A DNA stretch of 64,000 nt, from assembly GCF_000797465.1 (NCBI RefSeq), contig NZ_JSWG01000009.1, positions 744,001 to 808,000 of the forward strand. The letters run 5' to 3'. Shown one piece after another: positions 35,314-43,613 of this stretch. Position numbers and translations under genes: made by a program. The notes beneath the pieces are model-generated. The model searched no databases. It saw only the letters and a program-made list of their open reading frames with translations, and was not told the DNA's origin. Every line of letters begins with the position of its first letter. The stretch's first letter is position 1. The stretch comes from Psychroserpens jangbogonensis (GTDB lineage: Bacteria; Bacteroidota; Bacteroidia; Flavobacteriales; Flavobacteriaceae).

Positions 35314-36498
35314 ATGAGTCTACTTTCAGAAAGAGTCTTAAACATGTCAACTTCTGCCACTCTTGCAATGGCTGCTAAAGCAAGAGAATTGAAAGCAGAA
35401 GGTAAAGATATCATTGGTTTAAGTCTGGGAGAACCAGATTTTAATACTCCAGATTTTATAAGAGAAGCGGCTAAACAAGCTATTGATGATAATTATAATT
35501 CGTATACTCCTGTTGATGGTTATGTCGAATTAAAGGAAGCTATTATCACAAAATTTAAAAGAGATAATCATCTTAATTATACCTTACCACAAATTGTGGC
35601 CTCTACTGGCGCAAAACAATCGTTATCTAATATTGCTGCCGTTATTTTAAATAAAGGCGATGAGGTGATTTTACCTTGTCCGTATTGGGTAAGCTATAGT
35701 GATATTGTAAAATTAAATGAAGGTGTTCCTGTTGAAGTTACAACTTCAATTGAAAATGATTTTAAGCTCACTCCAGAGCAATTAGAAGCTGCTATTACTC
35801 CAAAAACTAAAATGATTTGGTACAGTTCTCCATGTAATCCTAGTGGTTCTGTATATAGTAAATCAGAATTAAGAGCTTTGGCAGATGTCTTGCAAAACTA
35901 TCCAAATATTATTGTGGTATCTGATGAAATATACGAACACATCAATTTTGTTGGTGGACATGCAAGTATGGCTCAATTTGAAGACATGTACGATAGAACG
36001 GTTACAGTAAACGGAGTTTCTAAAGCATTTGCAATGACAGGCTGGAGAATAGGATATATTGGTGCTCCTGCTGAGATTGCTCGTGCGTGTAATAAAATGC
36101 AAGGTCAAATTACAAGTGGAGCTAATTGTATAGCACAAAGAGCAGTTATTACTGCTTTAAATGCATCGCCTTCTCGAGTGCAATTCATGATTGACGAATT
36201 TAAAGTAAGACGTGAGCTTATTTTAGAATTGCTAAGTCATATTGAAGGGTTTAAAACAAATGTTCCTGAAGGAGCCTTTTATGTGTTTCCTGATGTGTCT
36301 TATTACTTCGGAAAAACAATTCAAGGTGTAACTATTAATAATGCTACAGAATTGTCGTTATTTTTATTAGAGTATGCTAATGTTGCTACTGTTACTGGTG
36401 AAGCCTTTGGAAACCCTAATTGTATAAGAATATCTTATGCCGCATCGCAAGAGCAGATTATTGAAGCGATCAGACGAATAAAAGAGGCTCTTACTTAA
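35314..36498 (+). CDS. PLP-dependent aminotransferase, aspartate aminotransferase type
   Basis: Fold-type I class I/II aminotransferase of 394 residues. Motifs are SLGEPDFNTPDFI, YTPVDGYVELKEAI, STGAKQSLSN, PYWVSYSDIV, WYSSPCNPSGSVYS, VVSDEIYEHI, the PLP lysine in NGVSKAFAMTGWRIGY and the carboxylate-binding arginine region CIRISYAAS. This pattern fits the bacterial Igamma aspartate/prephenate aminotransferase group. Its stop shares a TTAA with the stop of the convergent small gene. Confidence 0.93.
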   Translation: MSLLSERVLNMSTSATLAMAAKARELKAEGKDIIGLSLGEPDFNTPDFIREAAKQAIDDNYNSYTPVDGYVELKEAIITKFKRDNHLNYTLPQIVASTGAKQSLSNIAAVILNKGDEVILPCPYWVSYSDIVKLNEGVPVEVTTSIENDFKLTPEQLEAAITPKTKMIWYSSPCNPSGSVYSKSELRALADVLQNYPNIIVVSDEIYEHINFVGGHASMAQFEDMYDRTVTVNGVSKAFAMTGWRIGYIGAPAEIARACNKMQGQITSGANCIAQRAVITALNASPSRVQFMIDEFKVRRELILELLSHIEGFKTNVPEGAFYVFPDVSYYFGKTIQGVTINNATELSLFLLEYANVATVTGEAFGNPNCIRISYAASQEQIIEAIRRIKEALT

Positions 36499-36764
36499 AT
36501 AATATTGTAGAAGTACCCTGCATAAATCGCAAGTATAAAAAGTACTATAAAAAAGGCAGTAAAAATAATCTGACTTCTTTTGTGATCCTTTTCTGCTTTT
36601 GATCTTATTTGTTTTAAAAATTCAGGACTAGCTGCTGGGAAATCAAACTCAGTTTTTTTGTTTTTCCCATAACCTCCAAGAGTCTTTTTAAATCTTTTTG
36701 ATTTATCCAGTTTAATGCTTTGGTTGCTCTTTAGTGAGCTTATCATTGATTCTCCTAATGGCAT
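36495..36764 (-). CDS. Small single-pass membrane protein, paralogue A
   Basis: Unrecognised 89-residue protein with a basic N-terminal two-thirds and one C-terminal membrane helix (about 65-85). It is a paralogue of the next gene: both share (E/A)SM-x2-S-x2-SN at the start, a central GG followed by Lys-rich sequence, P-x3-P-x2-LK-x-IR-x-K and a final helix. The two genes are separated by 2 bases and form an operon. The C-terminal membrane anchor with a large basic cytoplasmic part suggests a tail-anchored or regulatory protein, but no function can be assigned. Confidence 0.75.
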   Translation of the reverse strand: MPLGESMISSLKSNQSIKLDKSKRFKKTLGGYGKNKKTEFDFPAASPEFLKQIRSKAEKDHKRSQIIFTAFFIVLFILAIYAGYFYNII

Positions 36765-36766
36765 AA

Positions 36767-37036
36767 TTATTTGATTAAATATTTGGCATATAACAACATT
36801 AAGACTAAAGTTATAAAACCAATAACTAATTTCTTGATTAACAGTTTTCGATTTTCTCTTTTTACTTTTAATCGAATTCGTTTTAGTACATGAGGCTGCA
36901 ATTTAGGTAAAACATAAGGCTTGTAGCCTTTACTTTTACTTGAGCCTCCATTCATTTTAGTAAATGGTTTACGCTTTCCGTTTTTTAATAATTTTCTATT
37001 ACTATTTATTGAGGCATTCATCGATGCAATTCCCAT
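36767..37036 (-). CDS. Small single-pass membrane protein, paralogue B
   Basis: Unrecognised 89-residue paralogue of the downstream gene: MGIASMNASINSNRKLL, a Gly-Gly and Lys/Ser-rich segment, LQPHVLKRIRLKVKREN, then a membrane helix near 70-85. It is strikingly basic. The upstream region shares an ATTG-ACGTCT element with the third small gene at a similar distance from the start (about 30 bases), which hints at common control. Confidence 0.75.
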   Translation of the reverse strand: MGIASMNASINSNRKLLKNGKRKPFTKMNGGSSKSKGYKPYVLPKLQPHVLKRIRLKVKRENRKLLIKKLVIGFITLVLMLLYAKYLIK

Positions 37037-37210
37037 AATATCTTTTTTTATTCTGAAATACTTCAGACGTCAATACGTTGTAGCTAGAGTATATAATGCG
37101 TTTCGATGTAATAAATCACTAAACGAAATAGCATTAATTCTGAATGTAAAAGATAGTTTTTGAGGAAGTGCTCAATCGTACCAGTTAAAAGGACTAATTG
37201 TAAGGCAGTA

Positions 37211-37462
37211 CTAAATAATAACTGCTAAGGCGATTACAAAAACAGACACTTTTAAAAGAGTTTCAATACTTGAAGTAAATTGATATCGTCTGCTTTTTAC
37301 ACGTCGCTTAATACCAAAGATTGAAGTTGAATTGTGGTTATTAAAATTGCATTTAACAACGTTTTTATAGTTTGAATTTAATAAGCCGAAAGGTGTTTTA
37401 AATTCTGGTTCTAAGCTACGTATGGGTAACGGTTCTAATTCTTGTGTAATTGTTAATTCCAT
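37211..37462 (-). CDS. Small membrane protein, 83 residues
   Basis: Unrecognised protein with a basic KRRVKSRRY segment and a C-terminal hydrophobic helix (about 66-83). It is not clearly homologous to the two 89-residue proteins but has the same plan: a soluble N-terminus and tail anchor. An ECF-type promoter candidate lies 32-56 bases upstream. The gene is real if the promoter is; codon and length evidence alone is modest. Confidence 0.5.
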   Translation of the reverse strand: MELTITQELEPLPIRSLEPEFKTPFGLLNSNYKNVVKCNFNNHNSTSIFGIKRRVKSRRYQFTSSIETLLKVSVFVIALAVII

Positions 37463-37493
37463 GATGATTGATTATTAATGGTTATACTAATAA

Positions 37494-37518
37494 GACGTAC
37501 AATTGAATTAAATGTTAC
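37494..37518 (-). promoter_or_regulatory. ECF-sigma-like promoter candidate
   Basis: On the minus strand GTAAC (37518-37514), a 16-base spacer and CGTC (37497-37494, followed by T) match the general ECF-sigma pattern AAC-N16-CGTC upstream of the 83-residue gene. The 89-residue gene B has the same -10-like ATTG-ACGTCT block (about 37064-37074) but no matching -35. Confidence 0.35.
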
Positions 37519-37624
37519 ATCGATATAAGTTCTAAATCATTAAAAATCAAAGGCTAAATTCCCCGAGTTACCTATCAATACTAATAGATTTTGAAATTGT
37601 TAAAATTGAAAAATATTTTAAAAT

Positions 37625-39118
37625 TTATCTGTTTCTCCAGAAAAATGGAGTCAATAATATCAAGACAGTGAAGAGTTCTAGACGTCCAATAAGCATTAAA
37701 AAAGCAGACCACCATTTTCCAAGTGCAGGTAATTCAGAATAGTTGTTTACTGGTCCAAAATTACCAAGAGCAGGTCCAACATTTCCTAAACTTGAAGCTG
37801 AAAGCCCTATTGCAGATTCAAAATCGATTTGAAGCATAGAAAAAACCAATGCGCCAACAATAAATGAAATCATGTAGAGTATAAAGAATCCTAAAATATT
37901 AAATACAATGTTTCCAGAAACACTTTTCTTGTTGTAGCGAACAGGTAATATTGCATTTGGGTGCAAGGCACGTTTAAATTCAAGGAAGCCATTTTTTATC
38001 ATGATCATATGGCGAACAACTTTAACACCTCCTGATGTACTTCCAGCCGATCCTCCTAAAAACATTAATCCGAAAAAGAATACAACTAGAAATGGTGTCC
38101 ATAGCGTGTAATCTGCTGTTACAAATCCTGTAGTTGTAATAATGGCCAATACCTGAAATAAACCGTGTCGTATAGATGCTTCGCCTTTACCATAGACCAT
38201 TGGATGGTCAATTGATGATATTGAGAAGTCTGCTTTAAAATAGATAATAAGTGCAGCGATTATTGTAAATAATGCAATAAATTTAAAGTAGAGTTTGAAC
38301 TCTTCATCTCTTATGGCTTTTTGCACTTTCCCTTTAAACGCAAAGTAGCTCAGAACAAAGTTAGTGCCTGCCAAAAACATAAATGCCATAATGATGTACT
38401 GAATGATTGGTTGTCCGTTCCAAAACGCAACACTTGCATTTTTAGTTGAAAAGCCTCCAGTTGATAAGGTACATAATGAGTGATTTATGGCATCAAAAAA
38501 TGACATGCCTGCAACTTTTAATAAAATTGTTTCTGCCGCTGTATATCCAAAGTAAATGAGCCAAAGACGTTTTGCTGTATCTGTAATTCTAGGATGAAGT
38601 TTATCTGCATTAGGACCTGGAGCTTCAGCAGCAAAAAGTTGCATACCTCCAATACCTAATAATGGTAAAATAGCAATTGCGAGAACGATAATTCCCATAC
38701 CACCAATCCAATGTGTTAGACTTCTCCAGAATAAAACACCTTTAGGTAAAGACTCAATATCATTTAAAATTGAGGCTCCTGTGGTTGTGTAACCAGACAT
38801 GGTCTCGAAAAATGCGTTAGTAAAACTGGGAATAGATTCAGTTAAGATGTATGGTAGCGTTCCTGTCAATGCCATCACGATCCAGCCAAAAGAAACCACA
38901 AGATAGCCTTCGCGCTTATTTAATTCTTTTTTATGGTTTTTAGTAACAACCATCAAAATAACGCCTACTAAAATTATAAGTACTCCAGATAATAGAATTT
39001 CAGTCGTAACACCATCTTTGTAAATAAAACTTATTAAAGCAGCCAATAGCATGAAACCACCATTAAATAACAATAACAACCCGAAAAAATGGAGAATGAT
39101 TTTGTAATTGAGTTTCAT
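37625..39118 (-). CDS. trkH: Potassium uptake protein TrkH/KtrB family
   Basis: Ion-conducting subunit of a Trk/Ktr potassium transporter. The 497-residue protein has about ten membrane segments and the repeated pore loops that line the K+ path (SGYTTTGASIL, SLCTLSTGGFST, ITTTGFVTAD, SLGNVGPALG) with their selectivity-filter glycines. The RCK partner TrkA is encoded 29 bases upstream on the same strand, so they form an operon. Confidence 0.95.
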   Translation of the reverse strand: MKLNYKIILHFFGLLLLFNGGFMLLAALISFIYKDGVTTEILLSGVLIILVGVILMVVTKNHKKELNKREGYLVVSFGWIVMALTGTLPYILTESIPSFTNAFFETMSGYTTTGASILNDIESLPKGVLFWRSLTHWIGGMGIIVLAIAILPLLGIGGMQLFAAEAPGPNADKLHPRITDTAKRLWLIYFGYTAAETILLKVAGMSFFDAINHSLCTLSTGGFSTKNASVAFWNGQPIIQYIIMAFMFLAGTNFVLSYFAFKGKVQKAIRDEEFKLYFKFIALFTIIAALIIYFKADFSISSIDHPMVYGKGEASIRHGLFQVLAIITTTGFVTADYTLWTPFLVVFFFGLMFLGGSAGSTSGGVKVVRHMIMIKNGFLEFKRALHPNAILPVRYNKKSVSGNIVFNILGFFILYMISFIVGALVFSMLQIDFESAIGLSASSLGNVGPALGNFGPVNNYSELPALGKWWSAFLMLIGRLELFTVLILLTPFFWRNR

Positions 39119-39147
39119 TTGTGTGTTTCTATTGTCTAATTAATAAT

Positions 39148-40500
39148 CTAGAAGAAAAACGATTCAACTTTTGTTATTGATCTTGGTAAACAGCAGACTA
39201 CAACTTTGTCGCCTTCTTGTATAATGAAGTCTCCTAAAGGAATAACACCTGTTTCGTTTCTAATAATCCCTCCAATAATTGCAGAACGAGGAAAATCTAA
39301 ATCTTTAATAGGTTTTTTAGTGATTTTTGAATTTGGTGAATTGACTTCAAACTCTAACAATTCAGCATTCATATTGCTCAATTTTGTCATGGCTAAAACT
39401 TCACCTTTTCTAATATATCTAAATATGTTGTTTGCTGCAAGAAGTTTTTTATTAATGAGTGTATCAATACCAATAGATTGTGATAATTGGTAATAATCCA
39501 TATTCTCTACTAATGCAATAGTCTTTCTAACGCCTTTTGATTTAGCAACTAAACAAGACATTATATTTGTTTCAGAATTACCAGTGACCGAAATGAAGGC
39601 ATCCATATCACCAATATTTTCTTCATCTAAAAGTTCTACATTTCTGCCATCACCATTAATGACTAAGGCATTTGGTAAATCATCAGCTAGGTCAAAAGCA
39701 GTATCTTTATCTTTCTCTATAATTTTTACATTGAATTTACTCTCGCAAAGATCTCTTGTCGTTTTAAATCCGATTTTACTTCCACCAAGAATCATCACAT
39801 TTTTCACATCAGCTTTTACGCGACCTGAAAGTTCAAAAAGTTCATCATCACCACCTTTAGAAGTTATAAATACGACTTTATCTCCTTCTTTAAATTGTGT
39901 GTCTCCTCTAGGTATAATGGTATATTGCGTTCCGAAACGTTGAATAGCAATAGGAATAAAATGTAATTCTGGAAATACCTGGGCAGCTTCTTTAACAGTT
40001 TTGCCGACAAATGATGCCGTTCTTGATAAACGCAAACTAAGCATCGTCAATGCACCTTCTTCAAATTCATAAGTGTCATTGAAACCGTATTGATTAAGTA
40101 ATAACTCTATTTCTGAAGCAGCAAGTGCTTCTGGAGATATTAACTCGTCAATGCCAAATTTTGTAAATCCAACCTCGTCTTTATTGTCTAAAAACTCAGA
40201 ATTAGATATTCTGGCGATTGTTCGTTTTGCTCCTAATTGTTTGGCAAGAACGCAGGCCGTAATATTAGTAGTTTCAGAAGAGGTTACAGCAATAAAAAGC
40301 TCTGAAGTATTAATTCTTGCTTCCTTTAAAATAGCAATAGAGGTTACATCACCTTTTAAAACTCGTATATCTAAATGGTCATTAGCATAGGTTAAATTCT
40401 CCTTGTCAATGTCAATAAGTGTAATCTCTTGAGATTCGTAAGACAATAGTTTTGCCAAATGAAACCCGACTTCTCCTGCTCCAGCAATTATTATTTTCAT
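39148..40500 (-). CDS. trkA: Trk system potassium regulatory subunit TrkA
   Basis: Cytoplasmic gating subunit of the Trk transporter. Two RCK (TrkA-N plus TrkA-C) units are visible in 450 residues: the first Rossmann motif IIAGAGEVGFHLAKL near residue 3-17 and the second MILGGSKIGFKTTRDL near 240, each followed by a C-terminal domain (for example FPELHFIPIAIQRFG and IIGGIIRNETG). NAD(H) or ATP is the expected ligand. It is the first gene of the trkA-trkH operon. Confidence 0.95.
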   Translation of the reverse strand: MKIIIAGAGEVGFHLAKLLSYESQEITLIDIDKENLTYANDHLDIRVLKGDVTSIAILKEARINTSELFIAVTSSETTNITACVLAKQLGAKRTIARISNSEFLDNKDEVGFTKFGIDELISPEALAASEIELLLNQYGFNDTYEFEEGALTMLSLRLSRTASFVGKTVKEAAQVFPELHFIPIAIQRFGTQYTIIPRGDTQFKEGDKVVFITSKGGDDELFELSGRVKADVKNVMILGGSKIGFKTTRDLCESKFNVKIIEKDKDTAFDLADDLPNALVINGDGRNVELLDEENIGDMDAFISVTGNSETNIMSCLVAKSKGVRKTIALVENMDYYQLSQSIGIDTLINKKLLAANNIFRYIRKGEVLAMTKLSNMNAELLEFEVNSPNSKITKKPIKDLDFPRSAIIGGIIRNETGVIPLGDFIIQEGDKVVVCCLPRSITKVESFFF

Positions 40501-40526
40501 TAAATAAAATGTATTGAAAAAACATA

Positions 40527-40534
40527 CAAATATA
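40527..40534 (-). promoter_or_regulatory. -7 element of the trkA-trkH operon
   Basis: TATATTTG on the minus strand, 26 bases before the trkA ATG, fits TAnnTTTG. The nearest TTG is only 14 bases further upstream, so the -33 element is uncertain. Confidence 0.5.
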
Positions 40535-40616
40535 CTATAATATTATCTCAATTTAAGTAAATGAAGCTTGATAATAATTCGTAGCATAAATTTATAAATT
40601 CTATGAGATAGTTATT

Positions 40617-40624
40617 TATATTTG
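40617..40624 (+). promoter_or_regulatory. -7 element of the ubiE-porT operon
   Basis: TATATTTG lies 8 bases before the TTG at 40633 and 14 before the GTG at 40639. Transcription should start near 40629-40632, which leaves almost no leader and argues for the GTG start or a leaderless TTG start. Confidence 0.5.
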
Positions 40625-40638
40625 CTAAAAAATTGAAG

Positions 40639-41367
40639 GTGTCAAAAGTAAAACCATATAAAGATAGTGACCTAAATAAAAAACAGCAGGTAACTCAAAT
40701 GTTTGATAATATATCAAAAGAGTACGATGGGTTGAATCGCGTTATTTCTTTTGGTATTGATATTAAATGGCGAAATAAAGTTGTTGATATTGTCTCTAAA
40801 ACTAATCCCAAAAACATATTAGATATTGCTACAGGAACTGGTGATTTGGCAATTAGTTTGGCTAAAACGAATGCTGAAACAATTGTTGGATTAGACATTA
40901 GTGATGGCATGTTGGAAGTTGGTAGAAATAAAATCAAAACCAAAAATTTAGGAGATAAAATTAGTATGGTCCTTGGTGATTCTGAAAAATTGCCTTTTGA
41001 AAATGACTCATTTGATGCGATAACAGTAGCTTTTGGAGTACGGAATTTTGAAACTTTAGAAAAAGGTTTAGACGAAATTTATCGCGTTCTTAAACCAGAA
41101 GGTGTTTTTGTAATACTAGAAACTTCTGTTCCAACAAAAACGCCATTTAAACAAGGGTATAACTTTTATACTAAATATATTTTGCCTACTATTGGAAAAG
41201 TGTTCTCCAAAGATCAATCTGCCTATTCGTATTTATGTGAATCGGCTTCGGTTTTTCCTTTTGGTGAAGAATTAAACAATATTTTACGTAAAACTGGGTT
41301 TAATAACGTTGTAGATCAACCACAGACCTTTGGTGTTGCAACTATTTACAGTGCATCCAAAGCATAA
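40639..41367 (+). CDS. ubiE: Demethylmenaquinone methyltransferase
   Basis: SAM-dependent C-methyltransferase of menaquinone synthesis. I prefer the GTG at 40639 ([14 protein letters not shown]), which matches the usual N-terminus; a TTG at 40633 adds two residues. Motifs are [20 protein letters not shown], the SAM loop [13 protein letters not shown], the [10 protein letters not shown] strand and the [10 protein letters not shown] / [12 protein letters not shown] segments. It makes the quinone used by the nearby Na+-NQR. porT follows after 9 bases, a linkage also seen in other Flavobacteriaceae. Confidence 0.93.
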   Translation: MSKVKPYKDSDLNKKQQVTQMFDNISKEYDGLNRVISFGIDIKWRNKVVDIVSKTNPKNILDIATGTGDLAISLAKTNAETIVGLDISDGMLEVGRNKIKTKNLGDKISMVLGDSEKLPFENDSFDAITVAFGVRNFETLEKGLDEIYRVLKPEGVFVILETSVPTKTPFKQGYNFYTKYILPTIGKVFSKDQSAYSYLCESASVFPFGEELNNILRKTGFNNVVDQPQTFGVATIYSASKA

Positions 41368-41376
41368 TGTAAATTT

Positions 41377-42090
41377 ATGAAGAGAGTATTTATAGTCTTA
41401 GCCTTATTAATTGTAACGCAAACAGCGACTGCACAATTGTTTAGTAAGGAAAAAATTAAGAACAACGAAAATTTTGATAAAGCTCGATTGTCATGGGGAT
41501 TTTTCCTTGGTCTTAATAGTTATGATTACCAATTTAATTATGAGGAAGACAAAAAAGATATCCTTGTTGAAACAAGTGTTGGGTTTAGTGTTGGTCTGGT
41601 TTCTAACTTACGGATCAATGACTATTTAGATTTAAGATTTGAACCAGGACTATTTATTTCGCAGAGAAATATTATGTATGATCCAAGCTACTTCAATGGC
41701 TTAGAGTTTAATGATTCAGATTTGTTGCGTGAGGTGAAATCAACTTATGTGCATTTTCCATTACTACTAAAAATATCTACAAAGCGAGTTAATAATTTTA
41801 AACCTTTTATTGTTGGAGGTATATCTGCATCACTAAATTTATCTTCTAACGAAGAGAATCCAGATGATAATAGTTCAGGTCAGTTCAGAACTAAAAAGAA
41901 TGTATTGTTTTATGAGCTGGGCTTTGGTGTTGATTTTTATAACCAGTGGTTTAAATTTTCGCCATCCATTAGAGGTGTATTCGCTATGAATGATGAAATT
42001 GTAAAGGATGTTGATCCAAATAGCCCTTGGACTGGAAATGTCACTACGATGAAAACACGTGGTATCTTCTTGAATTTTACGTTCCAGTAA
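41377..42090 (+). CDS. porT: Type IX secretion protein PorT/SprT
   Basis: Outer-membrane barrel protein required for type IX secretion and gliding. Signal peptide ends near TATAQ (residue 20). The 237-residue protein shows an eight-stranded-barrel pattern: RLSWGFFLGLNSYDYQF, DLRFEPGLFISQRN, STYVHFPLLLKIST, KPFIVGGISASLNL, LFYELGFGVDFY and final GIFLNFTFQ. The position directly after ubiE matches the known location of the gene in relatives. It pairs functionally with the T9SS clients and plug protein in this window. Confidence 0.88.
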   Translation: MKRVFIVLALLIVTQTATAQLFSKEKIKNNENFDKARLSWGFFLGLNSYDYQFNYEEDKKDILVETSVGFSVGLVSNLRINDYLDLRFEPGLFISQRNIMYDPSYFNGLEFNDSDLLREVKSTYVHFPLLLKISTKRVNNFKPFIVGGISASLNLSSNEENPDDNSSGQFRTKKNVLFYELGFGVDFYNQWFKFSPSIRGVFAMNDEIVKDVDPNSPWTGNVTTMKTRGIFLNFTFQ

Positions 42091-42218
42091 AATTTCTAAT
42101 TACAGCATTTAACAAATTAATGGTTGCCAGTTTTTATATCTGGCTTAAATTCTTCTATTTAGAACAAATAAAAATAACAAACTTCGTAAATATGCTGTTT
42201 TTTTACTCATTTAATTCG

Positions 42219-42226
42219 TATTTTTG
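42219..42226 (+). promoter_or_regulatory. -7 element of the nqr operon
   Basis: TATTTTTG fits TAnnTTTG, 37 bases before the nqrA ATG. A T-rich tract stands where the -33 element should be. This is the only candidate promoter found in the 172 bases before the operon. Confidence 0.45.
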
Positions 42227-42263
42227 CACCGATTTTTAGACAACTAATTTCAATAAAAAGCGT

Positions 42264-43613
42264 ATGTCAAAAGACATTAAGATTAAAAAAGGTCTAGATA
42301 TAAAACTTGTAGGCGAAGCTGAGAAATCAGTAGAACAAGCCATTATAAGTAATTTCTGCACTATCAGACCTGAAGATTTTCACAGCGTTATTCCAAAACT
42401 TGTTGCAAAAGAAGGAACTACCTTAAAAGCAGGCGATGTTATCTTTTATGATAAATCAAATGAAGAGGTAAAGTTTGTTTCTCCAGTTTCTGGGACTGTG
42501 ATTGAAGTATTAAGAGGTCCTAAACGACGTATTGATGCTGTTAAGATTCAAGCAGACAGAGAACAGTCTTATAACGATTTTGGTAAGTTCAATATGAACT
42601 CAGATGCCAAAACAACTAAAGCTCATTTATTAGCCTCAGGATGTTGGCCTTTTATAAAGCAAAGACCGTATGACGTTATTGCTAATCCTGAAAAATCACC
42701 AAAAGCGATTTTCATTTCAGGTTATGCAACTGCGCCTTTGGCAGCTGATTTAGACTTTGTTTTACAAGGTAAAGAAGCTGAATTACAAGCCGCTGTTTCT
42801 GCGCTTTCAAAATTAACTGAAGGTCAAGTGCATATTGGTGTTGGATCGAGAAATTCGCCTTTGGCGAGTATGACTGATGCAACAATTCATAATGTATCTG
42901 GTCCTCATCCGGCAGGAAATGTTGGAACTCATATCAATAAAATTGATCCAGTAAATAAAGGCGAAGTTGTTTGGACTGTTAATGCTCAAGACTTGGTTAT
43001 TATTGGTGAATTATTAATGACAGGAAAACTAAATGCTGAGCGTGTTGTTGCTTTAGCAGGTTCTTCCGTTAAGAAACCAAGATATTTCAAAACTAGAATA
43101 GGAAGCGAAGTTGCTACTATGGTCTACGATAATGGAGTAGAAAAAGATGGTAACGATCGTATTATCTCTGGTAATGTATTATCAGGGAAACAATTAAAGC
43201 CAGATGGAAGTTTAGGGTATTACGATAATGTGATTTCTGTAATCCCTGAAGGTGACGATTATGAACTTTTTGGCTGGACTAAACCAGTTTTTAATAAAAT
43301 TTCAACGTCAAGAGCTCTAACTTTTTCTTGGTTAACACCTAAGAAAAAATTTGCGTTAAACACCAATACCAATGGTGAACATCGTGCTTTTGTTGTTACA
43401 GGTTCTTATGAAAAAGTATTTCCATTAGATATTTATCCAATGCAAATATTAAAGGCTTGTAAATATGAAGATTTAGATGAAATGGAAGCTTTAGGAATGT
43501 ACGAGGTTGCACCTGAAGATTTTGCATTGACAGAATTTATATGCGTGTCTAAACAGCCACATCAAGATATTATTAGAAAAGGTTTAGACTTAATGCTTAA
43601 AGAAATAGGATAA
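42264..43613 (+). CDS. nqrA: Na+-translocating NADH:quinone reductase subunit A
   Basis: Cytoplasmic subunit of the Na+-pumping NADH dehydrogenase. The 449 residues contain KKGLDIKLVGEAE, the barrel-sandwich segment ALVAKEG-like (KLVAKEGTTLKAGDVIFYDK), GSRNSPLASMTDATIHNVSGPHPAGN and the C-terminal CKYEDLDEMEALGMYEVAPEDFALTEF. It is first of six genes in the order A-F with very short gaps. The last base of nqrA overlaps the first base of the nqrB ATG. Confidence 0.97.
   Translation: MSKDIKIKKGLDIKLVGEAEKSVEQAIISNFCTIRPEDFHSVIPKLVAKEGTTLKAGDVIFYDKSNEEVKFVSPVSGTVIEVLRGPKRRIDAVKIQADREQSYNDFGKFNMNSDAKTTKAHLLASGCWPFIKQRPYDVIANPEKSPKAIFISGYATAPLAADLDFVLQGKEAELQAAVSALSKLTEGQVHIGVGSRNSPLASMTDATIHNVSGPHPAGNVGTHINKIDPVNKGEVVWTVNAQDLVIIGELLMTGKLNAERVVALAGSSVKKPRYFKTRIGSEVATMVYDNGVEKDGNDRIISGNVLSGKQLKPDGSLGYYDNVISVIPEGDDYELFGWTKPVFNKISTSRALTFSWLTPKKKFALNTNTNGEHRAFVVTGSYEKVFPLDIYPMQILKACKYEDLDEMEALGMYEVAPEDFALTEFICVSKQPHQDIIRKGLDLMLKEIG

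Noticed and set aside
42119-42154. Terminator after porT (GCCAG/CTGGC hairpin)
   Set aside because: The 5-bp stem is short and no T run follows, so it was not called.
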